Shown piece by piece: positions 26,704-34,234 of a stretch of 64,000 nucleotides of DNA. The DNA lies in NCBI GenBank assembly GCA_036556825.1, contig DATBIR010000100.1:38652-102651 (forward strand). Reading direction: 5' to 3'. This DNA is from JAJKJG01 sp036556825 (GTDB lineage: Bacteria; Pseudomonadota; Alphaproteobacteria; Rhizobiales; Beijerinckiaceae). The position numbers and the translations under genes are program-made. Positions within the stretch are counted from its first letter, which is position 1. Each line of letters opens with the position of its first letter. The notes under the pieces are model-generated. The model was not told where the DNA came from and searched no databases. It worked only from the letters and a program-made list of their open reading frames with translations.

Positions 26704-27745
26704 CCGGGCTCGCCTGATCCGCGGCGCCGGCGGCCCCGGTCACCTGGCTTCCCATGCCGGCATGGCAGGCGGCGGCCGTGCGCACGAGCCCTGCCGCAAG
26801 GGCGGCGCCGGTGCCCTCCCCGAGGCGGACCCCAAGCGCGAGGAGCGGAATCTTGCCCAGTCGCTCGAGAACCTCGCGATGCGCGGCTTCGGCGGCAAGA
26901 TGGCCGGCGATGCAGTGATCGAGTGCGGCAGGGTTGAGCGCATGCAGGATCGCCGCCGCGGCCCCCGCCACGTAGCCGTCGAGCACCACCGGGATGCGCT
27001 GCAGGCGTGCCGCCAGGATGGCGCCGGCCATGGCCGCGATGTCGCGCCCTCCGAGCCGCCGCAGGATCTCCAGGGGATCGTGCAGATGCTCGCGGTGGCG
27101 GGCGAGCGCGGCCTCGACGACGGCGATCTTGCGCTCGACCCTGCCGTCGTCCGTTCCGGCCTCCGGCTCGATCCAGCGCCCGGCTGGTCCGCCGTAAAGC
27201 GCGGCATAGATCGCCGCGGCGATGGTCGTGTTGCCGAGCCCGAACTCGCCGAGCGCCAGAAGGTCGGCGCCGCCGGCGATCGCCTCCATGCCGAAGGCCA
27301 TGGTCGCGACGCAGGCCTTCTCGTCCATGGCCGGCGCGTCGACAATGTCGTTGGTCGGCATCTCGATGGCCAGGTCGAAGACCTTGAAGCCGAGGCCCAT
27401 GCTGGCGCAGATCTGGTAGATCGCCGCACGGCCCGAGGTGAAATTCTCGAGCATCGCGCGGCTGGCGTCCGGCGGATAGGCGGACACGCCGCGCGCCGCC
27501 ACGCCGTGATTGGCGGCAAAGACGCAAACGAGCGGACGCTCGACCGCCGGCGGCGCTTTCCGCTGCCACGCGGCCAGCCATTCGACCAGCCATTCGAGCC
27601 GGCCCAGGCTGCCAGCCGGCTTCAGCAGGGCGGCGTTGCGCTCGCGCACGGCGGTGACGGCTGCCTCGTCCGGACCGGGCATCATCGCGATCAGGCGGCG
27701 AATATCCTCGAAAGGCGCGGCGCCCGCCGGTGCTTCCGTCATCAT
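26615..27745 (-). CDS. cobT: nicotinate-nucleotide--dimethylbenzimidazole phosphoribosyltransferase
   Basis: A 376-residue enzyme that makes alpha-ribazole phosphate for the lower ligand of cobalamin. Motifs are KPAGSLGRLEWL near residue 40, FAANHGVAARGVSAYP, GEFGLGNTTIAAA, EAGTDDGRVERKIAVVEAAL (a partly diverged loop), and RLGEGTGAALAAGLV with the catalytic Glu near residue 315. It is a little longer than usual (about 340-350). The C-terminal 50 residues after ACHAGMGSQ are low-complexity and run 89 bp into the convergent kinase gene, suggesting loss of an original stop. Two ATGs are adjacent, and the second (27742) has the better spacing to AGGAG. No other cob genes are near. Confidence 0.9.
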   Translation of the reverse strand: MMTEAPAGAAPFEDIRRLIAMMPGPDEAAVTAVRERNAALLKPAGSLGRLEWLVEWLAAWQRKAPPAVERPLVCVFAANHGVAARGVSAYPPDASRAMLENFTSGRAAIYQICASMGLGFKVFDLAIEMPTNDIVDAPAMDEKACVATMAFGMEAIAGGADLLALGEFGLGNTTIAAAIYAALYGGPAGRWIEPEAGTDDGRVERKIAVVEAALARHREHLHDPLEILRRLGGRDIAAMAGAILAARLQRIPVVLDGYVAGAAAAILHALNPAALDHCIAGHLAAEAAHREVLERLGKIPLLALGVRLGEGTGAALAAGLVRTAAACHAGMGSQVTGAAGAADQASPVTPLPDRGAAGSAEHRPPEARPSRATQGR

Positions 27746-27921
27746 CAAGCTCCTGAAGCCCGGCCGCTTCCCTTCGAATCGCCCGGGGCAGGCGCCCCTA
27801 TAACGGGCAACGACAAGCGGGTGAAGGCGCTCCCGTGCCGCGCAGGCACGCATCCGGAGCGGGAGCTGGGGACGGCCGCGCCGGGCATGACGAACGGCGC
27901 TGCCAGGCTTACATTCGAGGC

Positions 27922-28116
27922 GTGACAGAGATTTCCACGCCCTGCATCCGCATCTGCGTCCTCGACCTCGAAACCGGGCTTTGCGAAGGCTGCGCGCGGA
28001 CCCTCGACGAGGTTGCGCGGTGGCCGCGCATGAGCGAACCGGAGCGCAAGCGCATCATGGCCGAACTCGACGGCCGCCGCCGGCGCTCCTCCCCTCCCCC
28101 CGACGAGAGGCCTTGA
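27922..28116 (+). CDS. DUF1289 family small protein (Fe-S type cysteine motif)
   Basis: A 64-residue protein starting at GTG. It contains the DUF1289 signature STPCIRICVLDLETGLCEGC-ARTLDEVARW, with four cysteines that may bind a metal or cluster, then an Arg-rich tail. The family is widespread in proteobacteria and is often called a predicted Fe-S protein, but its function is not established. The frame is open upstream, and the GTG just before the motif with CGAGG upstream fits best. The downstream protease gene begins 2 bp after its stop. Confidence 0.8.
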   Translation: MTEISTPCIRICVLDLETGLCEGCARTLDEVARWPRMSEPERKRIMAELDGRRRRSSPPPDERP

Positions 28117-28118
28117 TC

Positions 28119-28817
28119 ATGTCCGGCGCCGTCGGCCTCGCCCTCATCCTGCTCGGCGCGGCCGTGCTCGTGTTCTTTCACGGCGACGGCGTCATCGCCG
28201 GGCTTCAGGCCGACGAATTCGCCGCCCTGATCGCCCTGGCGGCGCTGCTGCTCCTCGTCTCGGGCGGGATCGTGCAGGAATTCCGCGGGCAATGGATGCG
28301 TGGGGTCCAGGCAATCCTGTTCTGGATCGTGCTCGGCGCCGGCCTCGTCGGCGCCTACAGCTACCGCTGGGAGATCCGCGAGGGTGCCACCCGGGTGATC
28401 AGCGATCTCGCGCCCGGCGAGCCGGCGGTCGGCAGCGGCGGCGAGGTGACCATCGCGCGGCGCATGGACGGCACCTTCGTGATCTCGGGCCGGGCGAACG
28501 GGCGCGACCTGCGCTTCATCTTCGATACAGGCGCCAGCACGGTCGTGCTCAGCGCCGAAAGCGCGCAGGCTCTCGGCTTCTCCGCCGCCACCCTGGCCTA
28601 CACGGTGCCGGTAGCGACGGCCAACGGACGCACCATGGCGGCGCCCGTCACACTCGACAGCGTCAGCATCGGCTCGATCACCGAGCGGCGGATTCGGGCG
28701 CTCGTGGCGCGGCCGGGCGCGCTGCGCGACAATCTCCTCGGCATGACGTTTCTGGAACGGCTCGCATCCTACGAGGTGCGCGGCAATCGCCTGATCCTGC
28801 GCGGACGCGGCGCCTGA
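28119..28817 (+). CDS. membrane-bound retropepsin-like aspartic protease (TIGR02281 family)
   Basis: A 232-residue protein. Three N-terminal membrane helices (to about residue 90) precede a periplasmic clan-AA domain. It shows DGTFVISGRANGRDLRFIFD-TGAST, where D-T-G is the single aspartyl catalytic motif, followed by VPVATANGRTMAAPVTLDSV and LLGMTFLERLASYEV. Homodimerisation would create the active site, as in retropepsins. Homologues are typical of Rhizobiales, and their substrate is unknown. It is tightly coupled to the DUF1289 gene (2 bp). Confidence 0.85.
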   Translation: MSGAVGLALILLGAAVLVFFHGDGVIAGLQADEFAALIALAALLLLVSGGIVQEFRGQWMRGVQAILFWIVLGAGLVGAYSYRWEIREGATRVISDLAPGEPAVGSGGEVTIARRMDGTFVISGRANGRDLRFIFDTGASTVVLSAESAQALGFSAATLAYTVPVATANGRTMAAPVTLDSVSIGSITERRIRALVARPGALRDNLLGMTFLERLASYEVRGNRLILRGRGA

Positions 28818-28905
28818 GGCGTGAGCCGGCGAAGTGGTCACCGCTTCGCAAAGATCATGCAAATTCAAAGGGTTCCAGGCCTGATTGATTCGATCTGACG
28901 TGATC
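28818..28905. repeat. degenerate Rhizobiales-type intergenic repeat
   Basis: This stretch contains GCCGGCGAAGTGGTCACCGC-type and AAAGATCATGCAAATTCAAA elements, followed by TTGATTCGATCTGACGTGAT. It resembles the common 'GAAAAGTGG...GATCATGC' dispersed element. It is partial and mutated, and a similar piece lies at 29399-29525. Confidence 0.45.
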
Positions 28906-28975
28906 ACGGTCGAACCGGCGGAACGCCGCGCTGCGGCCGTCGTTCCTCTTTGGCCTCTTTGGCGAGGAGAAACAG

Positions 28976-29398
28976 ATGGCCAAGGCCAGCATTCACGATC
29001 GGCGCAGCATCGAGCGGCTCTATCCGCGCGAGGATTTCGAGCGGGAGGCGGGCGAGAATGCCGACGCCAAGGCGACAGTGCACCGGGGCATCCGCATCCT
29101 CTCGCCTGTCGACGGCCAGGGCGTGTTCGAGGCCGAGCGCGCATCGCGCCATGTCGGCGAGGCGGATCCGCTCGGAGACACGGTGTTTCTGGCGCCGTTT
29201 CTGCAGGACACCAGTGCCGCGCCGAGCGACTCGGCCTACGGCGGACCGGGGGCGGGTGACGCCGTGGCAGCGGGCGCGCGCAAGGCCAACGACTATGATG
29301 CCTTCGTCGAGCGCGTCGTTAGTGTCGCACGGTCGGCGCGCTTCAAGCCCGCCATCGGAAAGGACGACGAGCGCCTGCGCGGGTTCCACGGGGGCTAG
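28976..29398 (+). CDS. hypothetical protein, polar and probably cytoplasmic
   Basis: A 140-residue polar protein with no signal peptide, membrane helix or motif I recognise. The N-terminus MAKASIHDRRSIERLYPRED is basic and acidic, the middle is Gly/Ala-rich (residues about 85-105), and the end has FVERVVSVARSARFKPAIG. A proper ribosome site (GGCGAGGAGAAACAG) lies just before the ATG, and its codon pattern is like that of neighbouring genes, so I count it as real. It is flanked by decayed repeats on both sides. Confidence 0.5.
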   Translation: MAKASIHDRRSIERLYPREDFEREAGENADAKATVHRGIRILSPVDGQGVFEAERASRHVGEADPLGDTVFLAPFLQDTSAAPSDSAYGGPGAGDAVAAGARKANDYDAFVERVVSVARSARFKPAIGKDDERLRGFHGG

Positions 29399-29525
29399 CA
29401 TGATCGGGCGACGCCTGCTCCGGACCTGATTTGGGTTCGACACCGCTTCGCCGAAAGTCTTGTCCCGAACGCGATCCGGGATGATGAGGCCGAATGATAA
29501 CGAGAGCGGATTGGCTCAATCGCAC
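29399..29525. repeat. degenerate intergenic repeat
   Basis: The stretch carries CATGATCGGGCGACG, CTTCGCCGAAAGTCTTGTCC, GATCCGGGATGATG and AACGAGAGCGGATTGGCTCAATC. This is the decayed dispersed element also seen after 22862 (GATCCGGGATCATGCGG..AACGAGAGTG). Confidence 0.45.
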
Positions 29526-29546
29526 GCGATCCTGCCCAGCGGATAT

Positions 29547-29573
29547 AAAAAAGGCGCCGGCTTTGCCGGCGCC
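29547..29573 (-). terminator. rho-independent terminator of the 73-aa membrane protein gene
   Basis: GGCGCCGGC (29553-29561) pairs perfectly with GCCGGCGCC (29565-29573) around a three-base loop, with six T on the minus strand after the stem. It lies 25 bp past the stop of the small gene at 29598. Confidence 0.88.
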
Positions 29574-29597
29574 CGAAAGCAGTCATGGAAGGGACGG

Positions 29598-29819
29598 CTA
29601 CGCCGCCTGCATGATCCCGCCGGCGTTGGCGGCAAGCGGGGCATCTGCCCTGGCGACCGGCGCAGGCCGGACGGCGGCCGGGCGGGCGGGGTCGGCGAAG
29701 GCGCGGACGTCGCTCATGATCTCGCCGAAGACGGCCGGATCCTTGAGCCAGATCTCGGCCACGATGGCGGCGAGGCCGGCGAGAAGGGCCAATGCAGCGA
29801 AAAGTCCCAGAGCGTCCAT
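29598..29819 (-). CDS. small single-helix membrane protein with Pro/Ala-rich tail
   Basis: A 73-residue protein. One N-terminal hydrophobic helix (LGLFAALALLAGLAAIVAEIW) is followed by KDPAVFGEIMSDVRAFADPA and an Ala/Pro-rich end. The ATG at 29819 is chosen over one two codons upstream because AAGGTGG then has correct spacing. The gene has its own terminator, and about 80 bp upstream a near-copy of the GntR operator of the oxalate promoter. No family is recognised. Confidence 0.6.
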   Translation of the reverse strand: MDALGLFAALALLAGLAAIVAEIWLKDPAVFGEIMSDVRAFADPARPAAVRPAPVARADAPLAANAGGIMQAA

Positions 29820-29851
29820 GTTCATCCACCTTGAATTTGTGCAGCTTGGAT

Positions 29852-29866
29852 TTGTGCTGTGCACAA
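29852..29866. promoter_or_regulatory. inverted repeat upstream of the small membrane protein gene
   Basis: TTGTGC and GCACAA form a perfect six-base inverted repeat with a three-base spacer, 33-47 bases upstream of the chosen ATG at 29819. It may be a regulator site or part of the promoter. ATTTGTGC also occurs as a direct repeat just to its left. Confidence 0.35.
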
Positions 29867-29899
29867 TATGGCAGGGACGCTGTCCTACCTCAAGACTTC

Positions 29900-29916
29900 T
29901 GGCATACCACATACCA
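29900..29916. promoter_or_regulatory. putative GntR operator (third copy of the oxalate-promoter motif)
   Basis: TGGCATACCACATACCA matches 15 of 17 bases of the motif TGGCATGCCAAATACCA found twice between the oxc-side gntR and the acyl-CoA ligase gene. It lies 80 bp upstream of the small membrane protein gene and downstream of the CBS-BON gene, in non-coding sequence. Confidence 0.55.
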
Positions 29917-30035
29917 ATGTGACCTATGCGATCAGCGCATGGCACCTGTCGGCGTTAACCATCGACTTGCCTCGGATGCAGGCCCGCGGCGCGCCGCGTC
30001 CGACGCCGACGCCGACGCCGCCTCAGCTTTCGCGA

Positions 30036-30731
30036 TCAACCGGCCGTGTTGGGGAACCAGTCGGGCGTCAGATGGTCGACGACATCACGTACCCCGGTGA
30101 TGTTCTGAACGGCGACTTTCAGGGCGCGGCGCTGTTCCTCGGATTCGACCAGTCCCCAGAGATGCGCGACGCCGTCGCTGACGACGATGTTGATCCGGCT
30201 GAGATCGAGCCAGGGCTCCTCCGCGAGGCGCTCTTCGATGCGCCGGCGCAGCTCGACATCGCTGGCGGCCGGCGCTGCGCTGTCCGCTCGCCGCGAGGCG
30301 ATCAGGCCGTGCAGAACATTGGCCCGGCTGACGATCCCGACCGGGATGCCGTCGCGCACCACCGGAACGCGCTTGATCCGCCGCCGTTCGAGCAGGGCGG
30401 CGATGTCGACGAGATCGGCATCCGGCGCGACGGAGATGACATCGGCAGTCATCACGTCGCGCGCGAACATGCCATTCGCCTTGACGAACTCCGCGGCCTG
30501 CAAGCCGCGATCGACGAACAGCTCCAGCCATTGCGACCGCTGCCGGTCGGTGCCGAGCTCGCAGCGGCGCAGGAGATCGCCCTCGCTGACGATGCCGACC
30601 ATGCGCCCCGCCGCATCGACCACCGGAACGCCGCTGATGCGCCGTTCGATGAGCAGGCTGGCGATCTCGGTGACGGGCGTGTCGGGCCGCACGGTGATCG
30701 GCGGGCTGGTCATCACGTCTTGCGCTTTCAT
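30036..30731 (-). CDS. CBS-pair protein with C-terminal BON domain
   Basis: A 231-residue protein. Two CBS domains (residues about 1-60, VMTSPPITVRPDTPVTEIAS and RISGVPVVDAAGRMVGIVSE; and about 90-145, VMTADVISVAPDADLVDIAA and RIKRVPVVRDGIPVGIVSRA) form an adenine-nucleotide-binding Bateman module. A BON domain follows (residues 155-225, INIVVSDGVAHLWGLVESEEQRRALKVAV). Such CBS-BON proteins are common stress- or energy-sensing regulators in proteobacteria with undefined partners. CAAGGAG precedes the ATG. It is divergent from the second tctC gene. Confidence 0.85.
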   Translation of the reverse strand: MKAQDVMTSPPITVRPDTPVTEIASLLIERRISGVPVVDAAGRMVGIVSEGDLLRRCELGTDRQRSQWLELFVDRGLQAAEFVKANGMFARDVMTADVISVAPDADLVDIAALLERRRIKRVPVVRDGIPVGIVSRANVLHGLIASRRADSAAPAASDVELRRRIEERLAEEPWLDLSRINIVVSDGVAHLWGLVESEEQRRALKVAVQNITGVRDVVDHLTPDWFPNTAG

Positions 30732-30799
30732 GACATCTCCTTGCACGCCGCCTTTGTATGAAACTCTACTCCGGCGGGGGCGCAGCTCGCCATGGGCTC

Positions 30800-30815
30800 C
30801 TTCGCATATGCGAAG
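30800..30815. promoter_or_regulatory. 16-bp perfect palindrome in a divergent promoter region
   Basis: CTTCGCATATGCGAAG is a perfect palindrome lying between the CBS-BON and tctC genes, and a further half-site TTCGCA follows eight bases later. It is AT-centred in a GC-rich region, as expected of a dimeric repressor site. The cognate regulator is not known. Confidence 0.5.
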
Positions 30816-30875
30816 ATTACTTCGCACTGCAGCGAGAGCGATGGATTTGCGGTTGTCAATCCGTCGTGAGTCCAG

Positions 30876-30903
30876 TTGCCGACCCCCTGATATACAATAT
30901 ACT
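30876..30903 (+). promoter_or_regulatory. predicted sigma-70-type promoter of the second tctCBA operon
   Basis: TTGCCG (30876-30881) and TATACT (30898-30903) are separated by 16 bases. The -10 lies inside an unusually AT-rich stretch TGATATACAATATACTA, which contains ATATAC twice in direct repeat (30890, 30897), possibly a regulator site overlapping the -10. Confidence 0.45.
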
Positions 30904-30963
30904 AGAGGCAAGGGGCTGAAGAACCGGCGCTGGAAACCAGCACGCCACCATGGAGGAAACTCA

Positions 30964-31974
30964 ATGAAAGCACATTCGGGATGGTCATCGGTCAAAGGTG
31001 CGACGGCAGCATGCGCCCTGGCCTTCGCCTGGCAGGCCGTGCCCGCGGGCGCCGCCTGGCAGCCGACGCGGACGGTGGAATTCATCATTCCGGCGGGCAC
31101 CGGAGGCGGCGCCGATCAGATGGCCCGCATGATCCAGGGCATCGTGCAGAAGCACAATCTGATGCCGCAGCCGCTCGTGGTCATCAACAAGGCCGGCGGC
31201 GCCGGGGCCGAGGGCTTCCTTGACGTCAAGGGCTCGACCCGCAACCCGCACAAGATCATCATCACCCTGTCCAATCTCTTCACGACGCCGCTCGCCACGG
31301 GTGTGCCGTTCAAGTGGGACGACATGACCCCCGTCGCGATGCTCGCGCTCGACGAGTTCGTGCTGTGGGTGAATGCCAAGTCGCCTTACAAGAGCGCCAA
31401 GGACTACGTCGCTGCCGCCAAGGCCGAGACGAAGAAGATGGGCGGCACGGGATCGAAGCAGGAAGACCAGATCATCACCGCCGCCATCGAGCAGTCGACC
31501 GGCGCCAAGTTCACCTACGTGCCCTACAAGGGCGGTGGTGACGTCGCGGCGCAGCTCGTCGGCGGGCACATCGACTCCAGCGTCAACAACCCGATCGAGG
31601 CAGTTGCGCAATGGCGCGCCGGCGAGCTGCGGCCGCTTTGCGTGTTCGACGGCAAGCGCATCCCGCTGAAGGAGAAGGTCACCGACGCGATGGCGTGGGG
31701 CGACATCCCGACCTGCAAGGAGCAGGGCCTCGACATCGAATACACGATGCTGCGCGGCATCTTCATGTCGCCCGGCGCCACGCCTGAACAGGTCGCCTAT
31801 TACGTCGACCTGTTCAAGAAAGTGCGCGAGACGCCGGAATGGAAGGACTTCATGGAGAAGGGCGCCTTCAACACGACCTTCATGTCCGGCGACGAATACA
31901 AGAAATGGGTCAAGGACGCCGCCGACACGCATCAGAAGCTGATGGAGAAGGCGGGCTTCCTCGCCAAGTCCTGA
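30964..31974 (+). CDS. TTT transporter substrate-binding protein (TctC/Bug family), second copy
   Basis: A 336-residue periplasmic protein. A signal peptide ends near VPAGA/A. The mature start TRTVEFIIPAGTGGGADQMAR is the Bug glycine-loop motif, followed by VVINKAGGAGAEGFLDVKG and YVPYKGGGDVAAQLVGGHID. It differs clearly from the copy at 3315 (a short insert with TLSNLFTTPLATGVPFKW), so it likely binds another ligand. GGAGGAAACTCA precedes the ATG. A strong terminator follows before tctB, which would make binding protein mRNA more abundant than permease mRNA. Location beside oxalate genes suggests a dicarboxylate such as oxalate, but this is inference. Confidence 0.88.
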   Translation: MKAHSGWSSVKGATAACALAFAWQAVPAGAAWQPTRTVEFIIPAGTGGGADQMARMIQGIVQKHNLMPQPLVVINKAGGAGAEGFLDVKGSTRNPHKIIITLSNLFTTPLATGVPFKWDDMTPVAMLALDEFVLWVNAKSPYKSAKDYVAAAKAETKKMGGTGSKQEDQIITAAIEQSTGAKFTYVPYKGGGDVAAQLVGGHIDSSVNNPIEAVAQWRAGELRPLCVFDGKRIPLKEKVTDAMAWGDIPTCKEQGLDIEYTMLRGIFMSPGATPEQVAYYVDLFKKVRETPEWKDFMEKGAFNTTFMSGDEYKKWVKDAADTHQKLMEKAGFLAKS

Positions 31975-31983
31975 TCCTCGAGC

Positions 31984-32019
31984 GCCCCGGCGTGCACCAC
32001 GCCGGGGCTTTCTTTTTTT
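31984..32019 (+). terminator. strong intrinsic terminator between tctC and tctB
   Basis: GCCCCGGCGTG (31984-31994) and CACGCCGGGGC (31998-32008) form a perfect 11-bp stem with a CAC loop, then TTTCTTTTTTT. As tctB and tctA have no obvious own promoter, it probably acts as a partial terminator giving differential expression inside the operon. Confidence 0.9.
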
Positions 32020-32054
32020 CAAGCGATAACAACGATTTCATATTGGGGTAGGAC

Positions 32055-32555
32055 ATGGCTCATGAAGCGGACCGCAACGAGCACACCGTCTCGACGCGGG
32101 TTATGGAGCTCGTGGTCGCCGCGGCGTTCATGGCGTTGTCGGTCCTCATCATGTGGGACAACTGGCGCATCGGCGCGCGCTGGGAGGACGGGCCCCAGGC
32201 AGGCTATTTCCCGTTCCGCGTCGGCGCCATCATGTTCATCGCCAGCGCCATTACCTTCGGCGTCAATCTGTTGGCCCGGACCAGCTCGTCCAATTTCGTC
32301 GAGCGCTCGCAGCTCAAGCAGGTGCTGCAGGTCCTGGTCCCGACGACGGCCTTCGTGGCGGCGATCGGCGTGCTCGGCATCTATGTGTCGGCCGCCGTGT
32401 TCATCACCTTCTTCATGCGCTGGCTCGGCCGCTATCCGTTCACGCGCATCCTGCCGATCGCGATCCTGATCCCGATCGTGCTGTTTTTCATGTTCGAGAT
32501 CTGGTTCCTCGTGCCGCTGCCCAAGGGCCCTCTCGAGGAAGCATTGGGCTATTGA
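32055..32555 (+). CDS. TTT transporter small membrane subunit (TctB), second copy
   Basis: A 166-residue four-helix protein. It has the TctB loop GARWEDGPQAGYFPFRVGAI after helix 1 (the G-P-x-x-G-x-F-P motif), helices at about 50, 95 and 130, and the family end PLPKGPLEEALGY. A GGGGTAGG-like site precedes the ATG. It is followed after 89 bp by tctA. It partners the binding protein upstream in the transporter thought to serve the oxalate/formate region. Confidence 0.87.
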   Translation: MAHEADRNEHTVSTRVMELVVAAAFMALSVLIMWDNWRIGARWEDGPQAGYFPFRVGAIMFIASAITFGVNLLARTSSSNFVERSQLKQVLQVLVPTTAFVAAIGVLGIYVSAAVFITFFMRWLGRYPFTRILPIAILIPIVLFFMFEIWFLVPLPKGPLEEALGY

Positions 32556-32644
32556 GATAGTCATATGAGCCGGGCCGGCGACAGTCGCCGGACCGGGCGC
32601 CGACACAATCGCAAGCATTCGACAAACGGGGCCGGGAGGCGACC

Positions 32645-34165
32645 TTGGAAGCACTATCGTCACTGATCCACGGCTTCGGCGTGCTCGGCGACCCGATGAA
32701 CATCTTCTACATGTTCCTCGGGATCTTCCTCGGCGTTCTGATCGGTGTTCTTCCCGGCCTCGGCGGCGCCAACGGCGTCGCCATTCTGCTTCCCCTCACG
32801 TTCAGCATGTCGCCGACCTCGGCCATCATCATGCTGTCCTGCATCTATTGGGGCGCGCTGTTCGGCGGCGCGATCACCTCTGTCCTGTTCAACATCCCCG
32901 GTGAACCGTGGTCGGTGGCGACGACCTTCGACGGCTACCCGCTCGCGCAGAAAGGACAGGCCGGCGAGGCGTTGACGACCGCCTTCACGGGCTCGTTCCT
33001 GGGCGCGTTCGTCGCCACCTTGCTCATCACCTTTCTTGCGCCGGTGGTTGCGCGCTTCGCGCTGCAATTCGGGCCGGCCGAGTTTTTCTCCGTCTATCTC
33101 CTGACGTTCTGCAGTTTCATCGGCATGGGCAAGGAATCGCCCTTCAAGATTCTCGCCGCGATGATGCTCGGCTTCGCGCTGGCGGCGGTCGGGATCGATA
33201 CGGTGACGGGTCAGCTTCGAATGACCTTCGGCTCGCACGAGCTCTTGCGCGGCTTCGACTTCCTGATCGCTGTCATCGGCCTGTTCGGCGTCGGCGAGAT
33301 CCTGCTCACCATGGAGGAAGGGCTCGCCTTCAGAGGCAAGAGCGCGAAGATCAACCCGAAGGTCGTTCTGCAAACCTGGGCGCAGCTTCCGAAGCTGTGG
33401 GTCACGGCCCTCCGCGGCTCGATCGTCGGCTGCTGGATGGGCATCACGCCGGGCGGCGCAACGCCGGCGTCGTTCATGAGCTACGGTCTTGCCAAGCGCT
33501 TCTCGCGCAACGGACCCAAATTCGGCACCGGCGAGATCGAAGGGGTCCTCGCTCCCGAAACCGCGGCGCATGCCGCCGGCACGAGCGCCCTTCTGCCCAT
33601 GCTGACGCTCGGCATTCCCGGCTCGCCGACCGCCGCGGTGATGCTCGGCGGCCTCCTGATCTGGGGTCTGCAGCCCGGGCCGCTTCTGTTCGTCGAGCAG
33701 AAGGATTTCGTCTGGGGCCTGATCGCCTCGATTTACATCGGCAACATCGCCGGCCTGATCGTTGTGCTCACGACCGTGCCGCTGTTCGCGGCGATCCTGC
33801 GCATTCCCTTCAGCATCATCGCCCCGATCATCCTCGTGATCTGCGCCGTCGGCGCCTACACGGTGCACAACGCCCTGCTCGATATCTCCATCATGCTGAT
33901 CTTCGGCGTGCTCGGCTATGTGTTCAAGAAGCTCGGCTATCCGCTCGCGCCGCTCGTCCTGGCGCTGGTGCTTGGCGACATGGCCGAGAGCTCGTTCCGG
34001 CAGGCGATGCTGATCTCGCAAGGCAGCCTCACGATCTTCTGGTCCAATCCCCTCGTCGGCTCGATCGTCACGCTCGCGCTGGTGATGCTGTTCTGGCCGG
34101 CGATCACGATCGGCCTCGCCAAGCTGCGCGCGCGGCGGCATCCCGGCCCGGTGCCGGCCAAGTGA
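32645..34165 (+). CDS. TTT transporter large membrane subunit (TctA), second copy
   Basis: A 506-residue polytopic protein. Motifs are GVLIGVLPGLGGANGVAILLP near residue 35, YWGALFGGAITSVLFNIPGEP near 75, MGITPGGATPASFMSYGLAK near 270, and TLGIPGSPTAAVMLGG near 325. The start is TTG, supported by GGGAGGCGACC directly before it and by alignment with the N-terminus of the other TctA in the window (both begin MxALSSL). It forms the permease core for the second TTT system. Confidence 0.92.
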   Translation: MEALSSLIHGFGVLGDPMNIFYMFLGIFLGVLIGVLPGLGGANGVAILLPLTFSMSPTSAIIMLSCIYWGALFGGAITSVLFNIPGEPWSVATTFDGYPLAQKGQAGEALTTAFTGSFLGAFVATLLITFLAPVVARFALQFGPAEFFSVYLLTFCSFIGMGKESPFKILAAMMLGFALAAVGIDTVTGQLRMTFGSHELLRGFDFLIAVIGLFGVGEILLTMEEGLAFRGKSAKINPKVVLQTWAQLPKLWVTALRGSIVGCWMGITPGGATPASFMSYGLAKRFSRNGPKFGTGEIEGVLAPETAAHAAGTSALLPMLTLGIPGSPTAAVMLGGLLIWGLQPGPLLFVEQKDFVWGLIASIYIGNIAGLIVVLTTVPLFAAILRIPFSIIAPIILVICAVGAYTVHNALLDISIMLIFGVLGYVFKKLGYPLAPLVLALVLGDMAESSFRQAMLISQGSLTIFWSNPLVGSIVTLALVMLFWPAITIGLAKLRARRHPGPVPAK

Positions 34166-34234
34166 TCGCCTGACGGGTGATTGCCTGAAGGGCGACGCGA
34201 CCGCACGCGACGGCAGATCGAGGGTGACACACGC

